Shown: positions 34,920 to 46,399, counted from the first letter of the stretch. The stretch is 64,000 nucleotides of DNA from Symsagittifera roscoffensis (GCF_963678635.1 NC_087068.1:58265896-58329895), one strand, 5' to 3'. A program made the numbers and translations. The notes: generated by a model not told the origin, from the sequence alone.

Positions 34920-35910
34920 AAAAAATTACAATGCAACTTAAATTAGCGCTAAAAAAATTGCACACATTGTAAGAAACCTGATCAATTTTTGCACACATAA
35001 TTGAAAAAACGTTTTTCAAAATTTGCAGAAAAAAAGAGAAACAATTTTCGCATATTGTTAAAACAAAAATTGAAGGGACTTTTTTATGTTGTTCTACCAG
35101 AAAAATCCGAAAAACTTTCGCTAACTGTTAAAGATTCACAAAAATTACCAAACTTGAAGAATTTGAACGTAGAGTCACTAAGTGTCCATTTTGAGTGGAC
35201 TCTGCATAAGGGTAGAAGAAAAATATACATAGGACAACGATCAGATTCCGAAATTTAAAAAAAAATTATACAGAAACAAATCTGAGAGACTTTCCGCATA
35301 GTGTTAAAGAAATTGAGTCTTTTTTTCGTATTTTGTCGAAAAAAATGAGAAAACTTTTCACATCGTTCCAAAAATTTGGATAAATTTTCGCATTTTCCGC
35401 ATATTGTTACAGAACTTAAATCGTTTTTTTCGTATTTTGTCAAAAAAAGTGAAACCCGTTTCGCATCGTTTCAAAAAAATTGAAAAACTTTTTGCATTTT
35501 GTCGGAAAAATTGAAACACTTCTAGCAATTTGTCAAAACAATTGAATCACTTTTCGCATCTGGTTAATGAAATGAAATAAGTTTCGCTATTTGCGGAAAA
35601 AAATGAGATTTTTTTTGCATATTGTTAGAAAACAGAATCACTTTTCGCATTTTGTCGAAAAAATTGAAAGACTTTTCGCATTTCATCGAAAAAAGTGAAC
35701 ACTTTTCTCATCTTGTCAAAAAATTTGATACACTTTTTGCCTTTTGTCAAAACAATCGAAACACTTTTCGCATTTTGTCGAAAAAAATTGAAACATTTTT
35801 TTTGCATTTTTTCGAAAAAAAATGAAATTTTTTTATATTTTGAAGAAAAAATAGAGTTATTTATCGCAACTTGTTAAGAAAATTGAAATAATTTTTGAAA
35901 TCAAATGAAA
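34920..35910. repeat. AT-rich minisatellite F, copy 2
   Basis: Longest of the arrays, with about 25 units of roughly 30 bp on the pattern TTTTCGCATTTTGTCGAAAAAATTGAAA. It is interrupted at 35,063-35,257 by a piece of ORF Gc. Units often vary at CGCAT/TGCAT and in the length of the A and T runs. Confidence 0.85.
35063..35257 (+). pseudogene. Fragment of ORF Gc inserted in minisatellite F
   Basis: About 195 bases match 36,665-36,855 almost exactly, in the same direction: the frame reads FYVVLPEKSEKLSLTVKDSQ, then HFEWTLHKGRRKIYIGQRSD. The sister copy of the 5.84-kb unit lacks it at the matching place (about 40,900). The left join lies in an ACAAAA/ATTG run common to both sequences. Confidence 0.75.
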
Positions 35911-36209
35911 TTTTACATCTTGTTTACAAATTCCTTGAACAATTGAGAACTTTCTTCCTTTTTTTCTCCAATTGTTTTAGTAATTTCGTAATAATTTGAG
36001 ATCAAATAGATCGATTATCAGATGCTCTTCAATTTTCATTGAAAAATTGACATGATCATTTTTGAAAAATCCATAACCATCAATAAAACAATCAAATAAC
36101 ACAAAATTTCTATCATAGTTCCATCTAATTTTATGGTTAATTGAATTTTTCATTTTGTTCACTTCCATTTTCATGTAATCTCAAAATCCCTTTTCTCAAA
36201 TTTCCTCAT
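35911..36209 (-). other. Spacer after minisatellite F, copy 2
   Basis: Holds an open minus-strand stretch with CFIDGYGFFKNDHVNFSMK (about 36,010-36,100). The same stretch is open at 41,634-41,831. ORF Ga is deleted between about 36,095 and 36,105. The short conserved stretch may be an exon but has no recognised family. Confidence 0.4.
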
Positions 36210-37128
36210 CGGATCAGTCTGTTCTACTATGAAAAAAAGTACTCAAGAATAGACAATAGTCTCAAATTATTGATTTCTCAAAATATCAAATAAGAACTGG
36301 GAGAATTGCTTGGTCCCAAAAATCCTAACAGGGGAAAACTTATTTTAAACTCTGTTTTCAACTATTCAAGAAAAAGCTTAGTGAAAAAGGAGGAGAAGCA
36401 ATCGCGGCATTTAAAAAACTGTTTTTCATGATGCTGAAAATTTCAGACTCGTTTCTATATTGGAACGCACTTCTGACAAAGAGTCAACTATGGACCAGGA
36501 GCTTGGCAACTGCAACAAAGTGTATGACATAGAAACTTACAAAAGATGGCAAGTTTGTGTCACGATCAAGAAGTACAATGTTAAAAAGTCTCCTTACTTT
36601 CAGATTCAACTATTCACTGCAAAAAAGAATGAAGTAATGAAAAATTTAATCATTAATTTTCAAAACAAAATTGGGACTTTTTTATGTTGTTCTACCAGAA
36701 AATTCCCAAAAACTTTCGCTAACTGTTACAGATTCACAAAAATTACCAAACTTGAAGAATTTGAACGTAGACTCACTAAGTGTCCATTTTGAGTGGACTC
36801 TGCATAAGGGTAGAAGAAAAATATACATAGGACAACGATCAGATTCCGAAAAAAAAAGAACTTATAGAAAGTCGTAGAAGCGGAAATCAGGGGAAAATTA
36901 ATCAAACTCTACAAGTACAAAGAGAAGAATATGATAAATAGCCCGATATACTTCCTTCATTACTAGGTTAATTAGAGACAATCGAAAAACCCTGTACCTT
37001 TGTTCACAAAGCACTGTTGAGAATGAACGTAGTACAAAAATTGATGGAACTCTTATAATTGTTGAATTTATAAAGCTTGATACCTGTATTGTTTTGAACC
37101 CGCACTTGATTTCGAAAGAAATGAACCA
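36210..37128 (+). pseudogene. Unknown ORFs Gb and Gc, copy 2
   Basis: Gb phrases: ELGELLGPKNPNRGK-like frame (36,295-36,340), MERTSDKESTMDQELGN (36,460-36,510), VYDIETYKRWQVCVTIKKY. Gc phrases: FYVVLPENSQKLSLTVTDSQ (36,680-36,740), HFEWTLHKGRRKIYIGQRSD (36,785-36,845). Gc is cut at 37,128, inside the phrase that elsewhere continues to CPFGGLIRYG, by the tandem-duplication seam. The frames of Gb and Gc do not join here. Confidence 0.5.
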
Positions 37129-38790
37129 AACGTTTTCAGTTGGATGATTTCGAAATCTTTAATTCAGCTCCTGGAAAAACTTTGACATCCGCTCATTTAC
37201 TACTCTTGCAACATCTTGAATTTTAGTTCACATTTTGAGTCTACTTTTCTCTGCAAAAACTCAAGGTTGATTACAAAATCGATAATGGGTTTTTGCGGGT
37301 CCTTGTTACAAAAAAATTGGTTCAACTATAGGTTTCGAGAGTTTTAATACAGAAACTGGAACGTGTTTTCCAATCCAAGTTGTTATTTGGGTAGCTTTCA
37401 GTTCGTCTGTTGGAATATATAATGACTCAAAATCAAAAATGGCTAGGTTGTTCAAAAATTATTAACTTTCGAAACTGAGATATTGAAGCCCTCCAATATT
37501 TTAAAAAGCCTTTCTCGAATTGTAATAACATTCTCTGGGTAAATGTTTGCACTCAATCTTTTACAAGTCACAAGATGTCTGTTGAAATTGTTTGACGGGC
37601 TGAAAAAAAAACATAAAAAGACTTGAAAAAACTATCTATATCATTTGTGTGAGCGATTTCCTTGTTGAATCGCAGCAGCCTTCCATTACTTCGAAGAGAC
37701 AATTCTCACACGTAATCTCACTCTTGTACATCAAAATCGTATATAAAGATAGATGTTGCAACCAATCAATTCTCCGACAGGAGGTAAACCTTCAACGCAG
37801 ATTTCCCAAAAAACTTTAGGATCATGTGCAGACTTTGATCAAGTTTTGGTGAAGTTTCTAGAAGTAAGAGATTCAGGACCCTTGTGCCCATTCATATACT
37901 TTCCTCGAGCTCGGTTTAGACACAAGTGATCCTCGTAAGGTAACTTGTCTTTGTTTGACAAAAGACAAAGTACAGAAGGATTTCTTGTTATATTTTTGGG
38001 TAAAACAGAGTCCCGACACCCCATCGGATTGTTTTTTAAGCAAGCAGGAAAAATTGTAACACTAGTAATTAACTTAAAATACCACTTTGTCTTCTGAAGT
38101 TCCTCAGTGCATTGCTCCACAATGTCAATTTTTTCGACTTTTCCCTAAATTGTAATTAAATCGGCTTTTGTACACAGTAAATGCGTTTTTTTAAACAAAG
38201 TTTTGTTTTGGTGTGCGTAGTAATAACTATATTTTCAGTTTCGACATTTCGAAGAACAAATCCAAGAGTAATATAAGTTTCTGCGGCTGAATCGAGTTTG
38301 TTGAAGACTTTTTCAAGCTTCTCGTTGATAATTTATGAATCTAACTCTGACATTTGAAAATAAAACACTTCAAGTCCCCCTTTTTTCATCACCGTTTCCA
38401 CTATAAAATGCTGACAATCTCTTCTTTGAGTTTCTCTCCATCTCCCCTTCCTCCTCCTCAATCCTGTTCAAATCCGCTACATTTTCTCTTGGTTTTCGTT
38501 ATATCGCTCCAAATTCTTCTCTTAGATTTTGATGGAGAGTGTATTTACTCGGAAACACCTTTTCTCAAGACGAGCAAACCATTGATTGCTCAGAAGTTGA
38601 TGAAGCTGGCTTCGTGGCTACGTGATAGATCATTTCTTGTGATTATAAAAGAATTATATTTAATCAGAAAAAGAAAAAACTCCTTTAGGACAATTTTTGA
38701 ATGTCGAACTGCGTGTTGACGACAATATACATACTTTGCGCAGCCCGCACACTGCACTTCCTTGTTTCTATTCAGCGACTTCATCTAAAA
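37129..38790 (-). pseudogene. Polymerase B, copy 4 (N-terminal third only)
   Basis: Carries FDFES (about 37,425), the finger-like segment, the OTU-like YEDHLCLNRARGKYMNGH (about 37,875-37,930, Cys kept) and the zinc-finger segment with CAGCAKYVYCRQHAVRHSK (38,700-38,770). It begins abruptly at 37,129 inside the exonuclease domain; no polymerase motif A, B or C is present. Confidence 0.7.
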
Positions 38791-39626
38791 AAACGAAGAT
38801 ACATTAAGTATGCAAATCAATAAATTAGTACTTGGTACATATCAAAGTGGGAGATTTGAAATGTCCCAACAACTTATTCATTCATTTATACCTACTTTGA
38901 ATTTTTGAGCGAAAAATGTTTTTGTTTCAAGTAGTTATACAAGTTATAGAACAATTGGCTCGAAAAGCCAAAATTAATTTATTTTCGTTGCTGTCGCTTA
39001 GAGAATAGTAACCAACAAATTCAATTGCAACCAATCAGAACTGACCATTTTTAAAATTGATTTTGAAATTTGGTTTCTTCCATTAATTGAAAAATCTCTA
39101 AACAAAAACATTTGAATTTCCTTGAGTCACTCTAGACGAAAAAAGAAAAAAAATTCCCCTTGATTTTTTAAAAGACGTTGATTTTTACTTCTTTCGTAAT
39201 TTTTTGGAAGTTTTCAGAATACAAAAAAGAGTTATCCGACTAAGCAAATGTCTGTTTAGAGAATTTTACTAGATAAAAGAGTTTGCTTTCGATCCTTATA
39301 ATGCGTTTCAAAGCTTCAAATTTTTTGCTGAATTACACCAGACAAAAAAAAGTTTTTGTTTATTCTAGAAAATTTTAAATTGACTAAAAAACCTTTGAAG
39401 TTTTTTCAGAGACTCTTTTAACCCAAACTGAATATTTCAAAACTCCCCAGTAAAATTCTCTGTTCCTCCAAGTCTCTAAAATGATAAGGCTTAACTCTAG
39501 AAGGATAAGGATGGGAAAAATGTTTCCAGTGTTCTGCTTTGAAAAAAAATAAATCAATTCTGAGCTATCCACTCAAACTTATATCAAAACAGTTTCGCTT
39601 TGATTTAATACAACAAAATCAAATGA
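38791..39626. other. Spacer module C, copy 5
   Basis: Nearly identical to 32,961-33,777. No gene is seen. Confidence 0.5.
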
Positions 39627-39772
39627 GATGTTGAGAAAACTTATGAAAATGCTACCCTTATTAATTTTTTTCTTTTGTTATTTTTGTCGGCAATTTTTCT
39701 TTTCCTTACAGCAAACAACCTGTGGTCAATTATTTTGCAGTTTCCTGTGCGTAAATTTTTACACATTTGAAA
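39627..39772 (+). pseudogene. Membrane ORF D, copy 4, frameshifted
   Basis: Same start as copy 3 (MLRKLMKML), but one T fewer in the T-run at about 39,668 shifts the frame before the end of the hydrophobic segment. The splice-acceptor-like TTCCTTACAG and the following exon-like stretch are unchanged, which would fit that site, rather than the ORF, being the conserved element. Confidence 0.5.
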
Positions 39773-40145
39773 ATTTTTTTTCCTTAAAAGATGAATTTTG
39801 TTTTTGATTGGATTCGACAACCTAGGACAAGTGAACAATTTTCTTGATTGGAAACATCAAACTGAACAAACCTCAAGTGGAAATTTATTTCTGATTGAAT
39901 ACGACTTTTTATCAAACTGCCCTAAAAGGAAGCTGAATTTTGATTGGATAGACTACCGTCTATACATAGAAAATAAATTTTGATGGGTTAAACCCACACT
40001 TTCGAGTTGAAGTTACCTCTCACTCTTAACTAAAAAAATTATTTATCTTTTCAACTTAACTACCGTCAATTATATCTCTCTCAGCTCTAAATCAGTCATA
40101 ACTCATGTTTTTACTATGTCTATTTTTGCCAACTTATTCTTCAAA

Positions 40146-40637
40146 ATGACCTTCTCAGTGCTAAACAGCAACCTTATATACTCTGTAGAGTTTTCATCCG
40201 ATCTGATGCAAATTCAAGTGCGAGAAACAGTCTCTGGAGTTTTCTTGGCCCGAAAATTGACTTCCCAATCCAAGTCTGGCAAGTTGCGGAGGTGATGCAA
40301 AGGGGTTTTAACGAACATCATAGGATGCAAGTACCCGTCGCAGAGAATCAACTTGGATCATTGTAAATGATGGAGGAAGTGTCTGAGCAATTTGCAGTGA
40401 ACTATCAAGAAGGTCCTGGCTCTAGATTTGTGGCTCAACCAGTCGATGATTTTCTCTTCACTTCGGAGAAGGATTAGAATCAGCTGAAAAATCCATCTCA
40501 ATTGACGAAGACGAGGGCTTCTCAGAAACAATGAGGTCTCCAGCTCCACAACAACCACCAGCGATGGAACCTCGTCCAGCTCTGCCTTCTATACAAAACG
40601 GTTACAACTCTTCGGCTGCTCGGCAGCCTTTTAATTG
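40146..40637 (+). pseudogene. Acidic ORF E, copy 4
   Basis: Shares with copy 3 the extra base near the middle and the TAA (here in TTGTAAATG at about 40,362). In addition it has a TAG in place of part of EKEM (GGATTAGAATC, about 40,471). The acidic motif ISIDEDEGFSE and the Pro-rich end are still readable in the downstream frame. Confidence 0.6.
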
Positions 40638-40759
40638 AATTTTACTGTATATAATTGTTGTTTGATATTAATTTCACCCTTTGTAATTATTATTTTTTTC
40701 CATTTTCATTTAAACTCTGAGAATACATGAAAAAAGGGTAAAACAAACCAATTGATAAG

Positions 40760-41560
40760 AAAAAAATTTAAAATGCATCTTAAATTAGCGCTAAAAAATT
40801 GCACACATTGTAAGAAACCTGATCAATTTTTGCGCACGTATTTGAAAAAACATTTTTCAAATTTTGGAGGAAAAAGAGAAACAATTTTCGCATATTGTTA
40901 AAACAAAAAATGTGTTTTTTTTTCGCCCTATGTTGAAAAAACATGAGAGACTTTCCGCATAAGGTAAAGAAAACCATTTTTTTTTCGTATTTTGTCGAAA
41001 AAAATGAAAAAATTTTCACATTCTTCCAAAAATTTGGATACATGTTTCGCATTTTCCGCATTTTGTTACAGAAATTGAATCTTTTTTCGTATTTTGTCAA
41101 AAAAAAGTGAAACCCGTTTCGCATCGTTTCAAAAAAATTGAAAAGTCTTTTGCATTTTGTCGGAAAAATTGAAGCACCTCTCGCAATTTGTCGAATTAAT
41201 TGAATCACTTTTTGCATCTTGTTAATGAAACTGAAATAATTTTCGCTATTTGCGGAAAAAATTGAGAAATTTTTTGCATATTGTTAGAAAACTGAATCAC
41301 TTTTCACATTTTGACGATAAAATTGAAAGACTTTTCGAATTTCATCAAAAAAAGTGAACGCTTTTCTCATTTTGTCAAAAAATTTGATACACTTTTTGCA
41401 TTTTGTCAAAACAATCGAAACACTTTTTGCATTTTGTCGAAAAAAATTGAATCATTTTATTTGCATTTTGTCAAAAAAAATGAAATTTTTTTATATTTTG
41501 AAGAAAAAATAGAGTTATTTATCGCAACTCGTTAAAAAAATTGAAAAAATTTTTGAAATC
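40760..41560. repeat. AT-rich minisatellite F, copy 3
   Basis: Same 30-bp unit as the other arrays, about 22-24 units. It aligns with copy 2 apart from the missing Gc insertion near 40,900 and small unit differences. Confidence 0.85.
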
Positions 41561-41869
41561 AAATGAAATTTTTCATCTTTCTTACAAATTCCTTGAACAA
41601 TTGAGAACTTTCTTCCTTTTTTCGCCAGTTGTTTTAGTAATTTTGTAAGCATTTGAGATCAAATAGATCGATTATCAGATGCTCTTCATTTTTCATTGAA
41701 AAATTGACATGATCATTTTTAAAAAATCCATAACCATCAATAAAACAATCAAATAACACAAAAATTCCATCATAGTTCCATCTACTTTTACGGTTAATTG
41801 AGTTATTCATTTTGTTCACTTCCATTTTCATGTAATCTCAAAATCCCTTTTCTCAAATTTTCTCATCTG

Positions 41870-42875
41870 ATCAGTCTGTTCTCCTATGAAAAAATGTACT
41901 CAAGAATAGAAACTAGTCTCAAATTATTGAATTCTCAAAATATCAAATCAGAACTGGGAGAATTGCTTGGTCCCAAAATTCCTAATAGGGGAAAATTTAT
42001 TTTAAACTCTGCTTTCAGCTATTCAAAAAAAATTTTAGTGAAAAAGGAGGAGAAGCAATCGCAGCATTTAAAAAAACTGTTTTTTTTATGATGCTGAAAA
42101 TTTCAGACTCGTTTCTATATTGGAACGCACTTCTGACAAAGAGTCAACTATGGACCAGGAGCTTGGTAACTGCAACAAAGTGTATGACATAGAAACTTAC
42201 AATAGAAAGCAAGTTTGTGTCACGATCAAGAAGTACAATGTTAAAATGTCTCCTTACTTTCAGATTCAACTATTCCCTGCAAAAGAGAATGAAGCAAGCA
42301 AAGTGTTTGCCTATGTTAAGTATACTTTGAAAAAATTCAAATAATTGTCCCAAATTTTGGGAGACTTTATGTTTGTTGAGAATTGTAAAGTACAAAAATT
42401 TTGTTTTTTATCTATTTTTGTCTTGTAATTTAAATATTTATCCTCAAAATCATTTTTCAATTACTCTTTGAGTTGGAAAATAAGAGTTGAAATTTGAGTG
42501 GACTCTGCATAAGGGTAGAAGAAAATTGTACATAGTACAACGATCAGATTTCGAAAAAAAAGAACTTATAGAATATCGTAGAAACGGAAATCAAGGGAAA
42601 ATTAACCAATCTCTACAAGTACAAAGAGAAAAATATGATAAATAGCTCGATATACTTCTTTCATTACTAGGTTATTTAAAGACAATCGAGAAAACTTGTA
42701 TCATTGTTGACGAATGCACTGTTGAGAGTGAACGTACAAAAATTGATGGAACTCTTATAAGTGTTGAAGTTATAAAGCTTGATACCTGTTTTGTTTTTAA
42801 CCCGGACTTGAATTCGAAAGAAATGAACCAAATGTGTCCCTTTGGAGGTCTAATTAGATACGGAAATTCCTGAAT
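41870..42875 (+). pseudogene. Unknown ORFs Gb and Gc, copy 3
   Basis: Gb: ELGELLGPKIPNRGKFILNS (41,950-42,010), MERTSDKESTMDQELGN (42,120-42,170), SPYFQIQLFPAKENEASKVF (42,250-42,310). Gc: LHKGRRKLYI-type frame at about 42,505; then a second stretch with IIVDECTVESERTKIDGTL and PFGGLIRYGNS before a TGA at about 42,873. The end point is the same as in copies 4 and 5. The central Gc part seen at 36.7 kb is deleted here. Confidence 0.5.
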
Positions 42876-43145
42876 GGATTTGTTATTGCAAACCTGTAAA
42901 GAGTAATTTTTTCCAAAATCTTCAGACTTCATGCAGTTCTCCATAACTCCGCTGGATCTGTTAAATTTACTACAAAAAGACCGGGGTTTTGTTAAGTTGC
43001 ACCTACTCTCCCCAGTTCATTTTTCTTGGCCATATGAATGGATTATTTTTCTGTTTATATGTTAAAGTTTTTGCTTCATCGGTATACGCATTGTTCGATT
43101 GTTAGAGGTTATAACCAAAAACACTCTAGAGAAAATAGTTAACAG
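42876..43145 (+). other. Segment H, copy 2
   Basis: Begins with a TTTTCCAAAATCTTCAG acceptor-like site at about 42,925, then the phrase LHAVLHNSAGSVKFTTKRPG. The segment recurs at 24,365, 44,600 and 48,690. It may be a further exon of ORF Gc or a separate short gene; the frame closes soon after. Confidence 0.35.
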
Positions 43146-43204
43146 AATGAGTTTGATTGTTTTGGATATTGAATGTATTGAAAACAAAATTGTGAAAGAG
43201 TTAG
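43146..43204 (+). pseudogene. 5' stub of gene X, copy 2
   Basis: MSLIVLDIECIENKIVKELG is read from the ATG at 43,147, then the sequence switches to antisense polymerase B at about 43,205, the same join as at 24,675, 44,975 and 49,010. Confidence 0.65.
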
Positions 43205-43620
43205 GAAAAAAAATAATTGAGCATGTTCTCAAAATTGCGAGATCGGTTATTTCTAGCCTTTAATTTTGGCATATCGGAATCAAATTCCCACCTTGTAAGC
43301 AATCCGGTTAGCAAATTTTGACATTTTGCATTGGGATAAAGCTGTCTCGCATCAATTTCAACGATTGCTCTGCACATATTTGATGAATCCCAGATAAAGG
43401 TTTTGTCCACAACAGCTTTCCGCGTAAACAAAATAGATAGTCATCCGTCATGTCCTTTCCAATTTTCTTGCAAAAATTTCTTTCACTTTCGCAAAATGGG
43501 TAGATTTTTTTCATTGGTTGATTTGTGCAGACAAGTATTTACCAGACTTCGAAGAGCACAGCCAAGTTTGAACGAAACATTTTTTTTCTGATGATTAAAC
43601 TGAATCAATTTCTCAGTAAT
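43205..43620 (-). pseudogene. Polymerase B fragment, copy 5 (motif A region)
   Basis: Contains motif A as EIDARQLYPNAKCQ (about 43,330-43,370), upstream FTRKAVVDKTFIWDSSN, and YPFCESER. It ends at about 43,620, where spacer C begins (ATTATGTTGAGTAGGGAAATC); this second join is shared with the copy at 49,430. Confidence 0.7.
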
Positions 43621-43979
43621 TATGTTGAGTAGGGAAATCAAGAAACTAATAATTGGTAAATATCAGAGTGGGAATATCCCAAAAAATTATTCAATCTTTG
43701 ATACCTATGAGTTTTTGGGCAACAAATGAACTTTTTTTCAAGTAGTTAAACAAGTTATAAAACAATTAGGGTAAAAAATCCAATTGAATTCAATTTATTT
43801 ATTGTTGCTTGGAGAAAAAATATTCAAACAAATTGGAATGCAACCAATCAATCAGAATTGACCAAAATCAAAACTAATTTGATACTTTTTTTTTTAAATG
43901 TTTGTGAAATGTCTATTAAAAACACTTGAATTTCCTCCTGTTACTCCACAAGAAAAAAGAAAAAAATCCACTTGATTTA
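43621..43979. other. Spacer module C, copy 6, truncated
   Basis: First half of spacer C. It stops at 43,979 in TTGATTTACTATTCACTGC, where ORF Gb restarts. ACTA is common to both parents at the join. Confidence 0.5.
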
Positions 43980-44585
43980 CTATTCACTGCAAAAGAGAAT
44001 GAAGCAAGGAAAGTGTTTGCCTATGTTAACTGTACTTTGAAACAATTCAAATAATTGTCCCAAATTTTTGGAGACTTTATGTTTGTTGAGAATTGTAAAG
44101 TACAAAAATTTTGTTATTTATCTTTTTTTGTCTTTTAATTTAAATAATTATCCTCAAAATCATTTTTCAATTACTGTTTGAGTTGGAAAATAAGAGTTGA
44201 ATTTTGAGTGGACTCTGCATAAGGGTAGAAGAAAAATAGACACAGGACAACGATCAGATTCCGAAAAAAAGAACTTATAGAATATCGTAGAAACGGAAAT
44301 CAAGGGAAAATTAAAAAATCTCTACAAGTACAAAGAGAAGAATATGATGAATAGCTCGATATACTTCTTTCATTACTAGGTTATTTAAAGACAATCGAGA
44401 AAACTTGTATCATTGTTGACGAATGCACTGTTGAGAAGGAACGTATAAAAATTGATGGAACTCTTATAAGTGTTGAAGTTATAAAGATTGATACCTGTAT
44501 TGTTTTGAACCCGGACTTGAATTCGAAAGAAATGAACCAAAAGTGTCCCTTTGGAGGTCTAATTAAATACGGAAATTCCTGTATG
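43980..44585 (+). pseudogene. Unknown ORFs Gb end and Gc, copy 4
   Basis: Second copy of 42,267-42,875, displaced by about 1,711 bases. Phrases: KENEARKVFAYVN (about 44,000), HKGRRKIDTGQRSD (44,215-44,255), IIVDECTVEKERIKIDGTL (44,410-44,465), PFGGLIKYGNS followed by a TGT codon where the other copies have TGA. Confidence 0.5.
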
Positions 44586-44707
44586 GATTAGTTATTGCAA
44601 ACCTGTATGAAGTATTTTTTTCCAAAATCTTCAGACTTCATGCAGTTCTCCATAACTCCACTGGATCTGTTAAATTTACTACAAAAAGACCGGGGTATTG
44701 TTAAGTT

Positions 44708-44821
44708 GCACCTACTCTCCCCAGTTCATTTTTTTTTGGCCATGGATTATTTTTCTGTTTATATGCACCTACTCTCCCCAGTTCATTTTTTTTGGCCATG
44801 GATTATTTTTCTGTTTTATTT
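44708..44821. repeat. 57-bp tandem duplication in segment H
   Basis: GCACCTACTCTCCCCAGTTC starts at 44,708 and again at 44,765, each copy ending in GGATTATTTTTCTGTTT. A third short echo of ATTTTTCTGTTTATA follows. Other H segments have one copy only. Confidence 0.85.
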
Positions 44822-44913
44822 TTCTGTTTATAAAATTTTTGCTTCATCAGTATACGCATTGTTCGATTGTTAGTGATTATAACCTAAAACACTCGAGAGA
44901 AAACAGTTAACAG

Positions 44914-44975
44914 AATGAGTTTGGTTTTTTTGGATATTGAATGTATTGAAAACAAAATTGTGAAAGAGATAGGAA
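44914..44975 (+). pseudogene. 5' stub of gene X, copy 3
   Basis: MSLVFLDIECIENKIVKEIG is read from the ATG at 44,914, then the shared switch to antisense polymerase B at about 44,976. Confidence 0.65.
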
Positions 44976-45345
44976 AAATAATAATTGAGCATTTCTCAAA
45001 ATTGCATGAGATCGGTTATTTCTAGCCTTTAATTTTTGCATATCGGAATCAAACTCCCACCTTGTAAACAATCCGGTTGGCAAATTTTGACACTTTGCAT
45101 TGGGATAAAGCTGTCTCGCATCATTTTCAACGATTGCTCTGCAGATATTTGACGAATCCCAGATAAAGGTTTTGTCCACAACAGCTTTCCGCGTGAACAT
45201 AATAGATAGTCTATCCGTCATGTCCTTTCTAATTTTCTTGCACAAATTTTTTTCACTTTCGCAAAATGGGTAGAATTTTTTAATTGGTTGATTTGTGCAG
45301 ACAAATATTTACCAGACTTCGAAAAGCACAGCAAAAATTTGAACG
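44976..45345 (-). pseudogene. Polymerase B fragment, copy 6 (motif A region)
   Basis: Motif A reads ENDARQLYPNAKCQ (about 45,085-45,125): the Asp before ARQLYP is kept, while Ile is Asn. It ends in a T-run at about 45,345 and joins directly to the spacer in front of ORF D, so its right border differs from the other motif A fragments. Confidence 0.7.
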
Positions 45346-46020
45346 AAACATTTTTTTCAAAAATCAAAAACTTGCATGATAAGGTTTGGAATAAGTTTTC
45401 AAGAGATTTGCTTTGAAAAATTCATCAGTTTTGAGCTATTCTCTCAAATTTACATCACAATCAAAAAAAACTTGACTATCTTATCTAATATCAAAAACTT
45501 CGCGTTAATTTTGTACAAAAATATCAAATAAGATGATGAGAAATTGATATTCTTTTTTTTTCTTTTGCTAATGACATCGGCATTTTTCTTTTTTTTACAG
45601 CAAACAATCTGTGAAGATTTTTCTTGCATTTCCTGTGTGTACATTTTTTGCATGTTTGGAAGATTTTTTCCGTTAAATGTGAGTTTTTTTATCGGATACG
45701 ACAACCAAAGGTAAATGAACAATTTTCGTGGTTTTAAACAACACTCTGAACAAACTGCCCAAAATTGACCTTTATTTCTGATTGGATAAGGCTTTTAAAC
45801 AAAAATTCCCCAAAAAGAAGCTGAATTCTGATTGGATATGACTACCGTCTATACACGGAGAAGCAATTCTTATTGTTTAGACCCACATTTTTGAGTTGAA
45901 GATACCTCCCACCCTTATATGAAAACTGTGTTTTTTTTTCATTTAACTACCATCAACAACCACCTCTCTCAGCTTTAAATCAGTCAAAAATCTTGTTTTT
46001 TGCCAAATTTATTCCTCAAA
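45346..46020 (+). pseudogene. Spacer C end and ORF D copy 5, broken
   Basis: The D start ATGATGAGAAATTGA at about 45,534 meets a stop after four codons. The acceptor-like TTTTTTTACAG and CAAACAATCTGTG phrase remain at 45,590-45,612. The rest is the promoter-like stretch before ORF E with ATCAACAACCACCTCTCTCAG. Confidence 0.45.
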
Positions 46021-46358
46021 ATGATCTTCTCACTGCACAACAGCAACCTTATGTAGTCTGAAAGATTTTCGCCGATGTAAAACAAATCTCAGAGCGAGAA
46101 ACAGTCTCTGGAGTACTCTTGGCCCGAATGGACTTCCCAATTTAAGTCTGGCAAATGATGGAAGTGATGCAAAAGGATTTTAACGAACATCCTATGATGC
46201 GAGTAACCATCGCTGAGAATCAACTTGGATCAGTGCAAATTCTCAGAAACAAGGAGTCTCCAGTTCCACAACAAACACCAGAGTGGGAACCTCGTCCAGC
46301 TCTGCGTTCTATACAAAACGTTCAGAACTCTTCGGCTGCTAGACAGCTTTCTAATTAA
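46021..46358 (+). pseudogene. Acidic ORF E, copy 5 (internal deletion)
   Basis: Starts MIFSLHNSNL and stops after 12 codons; other frames carry EVMQKDFNEHPMM and the Pro-rich end (VPQQTPEWEPRPAL). About 170 bases are missing between QMME and FSET, so the acidic ISIDEDE motif is lost. Copy 6 has the same deletion. Confidence 0.55.
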
Positions 46359-46399
46359 ACTTTTCTGCGAATTATTGTTGTTTGACATTTATTTGCCAT

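Larger units (their letters stand above)
31290..37128. repeat. 5.84-kb tandem unit, first copy
   Basis: Starts inside polymerase B (TTTTCAGTTGGATGATTTCG, about 31,290) and runs through the zinc-finger segment, spacer C, ORFs D and E, minisatellite F and ORFs Gb and Gc to 37,128. The next base begins the same polymerase phrase again. Corresponding points (32,570 and 38,400; 34,304 and 40,146) are about 5,830-5,842 apart. Similarity is high over several kilobases. Confidence 0.85.
37129..42835. repeat. 5.84-kb tandem unit, second copy
   Basis: Direct repeat of 31,290-37,128. It differs by lacking the Gc insertion in minisatellite F, by a one-base deletion in ORF D and by an extra TAG in ORF E. 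Its right end runs on into complete Gc, segment H and an X stub, so the first copy's truncated Gc marks the duplication seam. Confidence 0.85.

Noticed and set aside
34920-35910. CRISPR-like appearance of regularly spaced GCATTTTGTC phrases
   Set aside because: There are no unique spacers of constant length, no cas genes, and the context is eukaryotic; it is an ordinary minisatellite.
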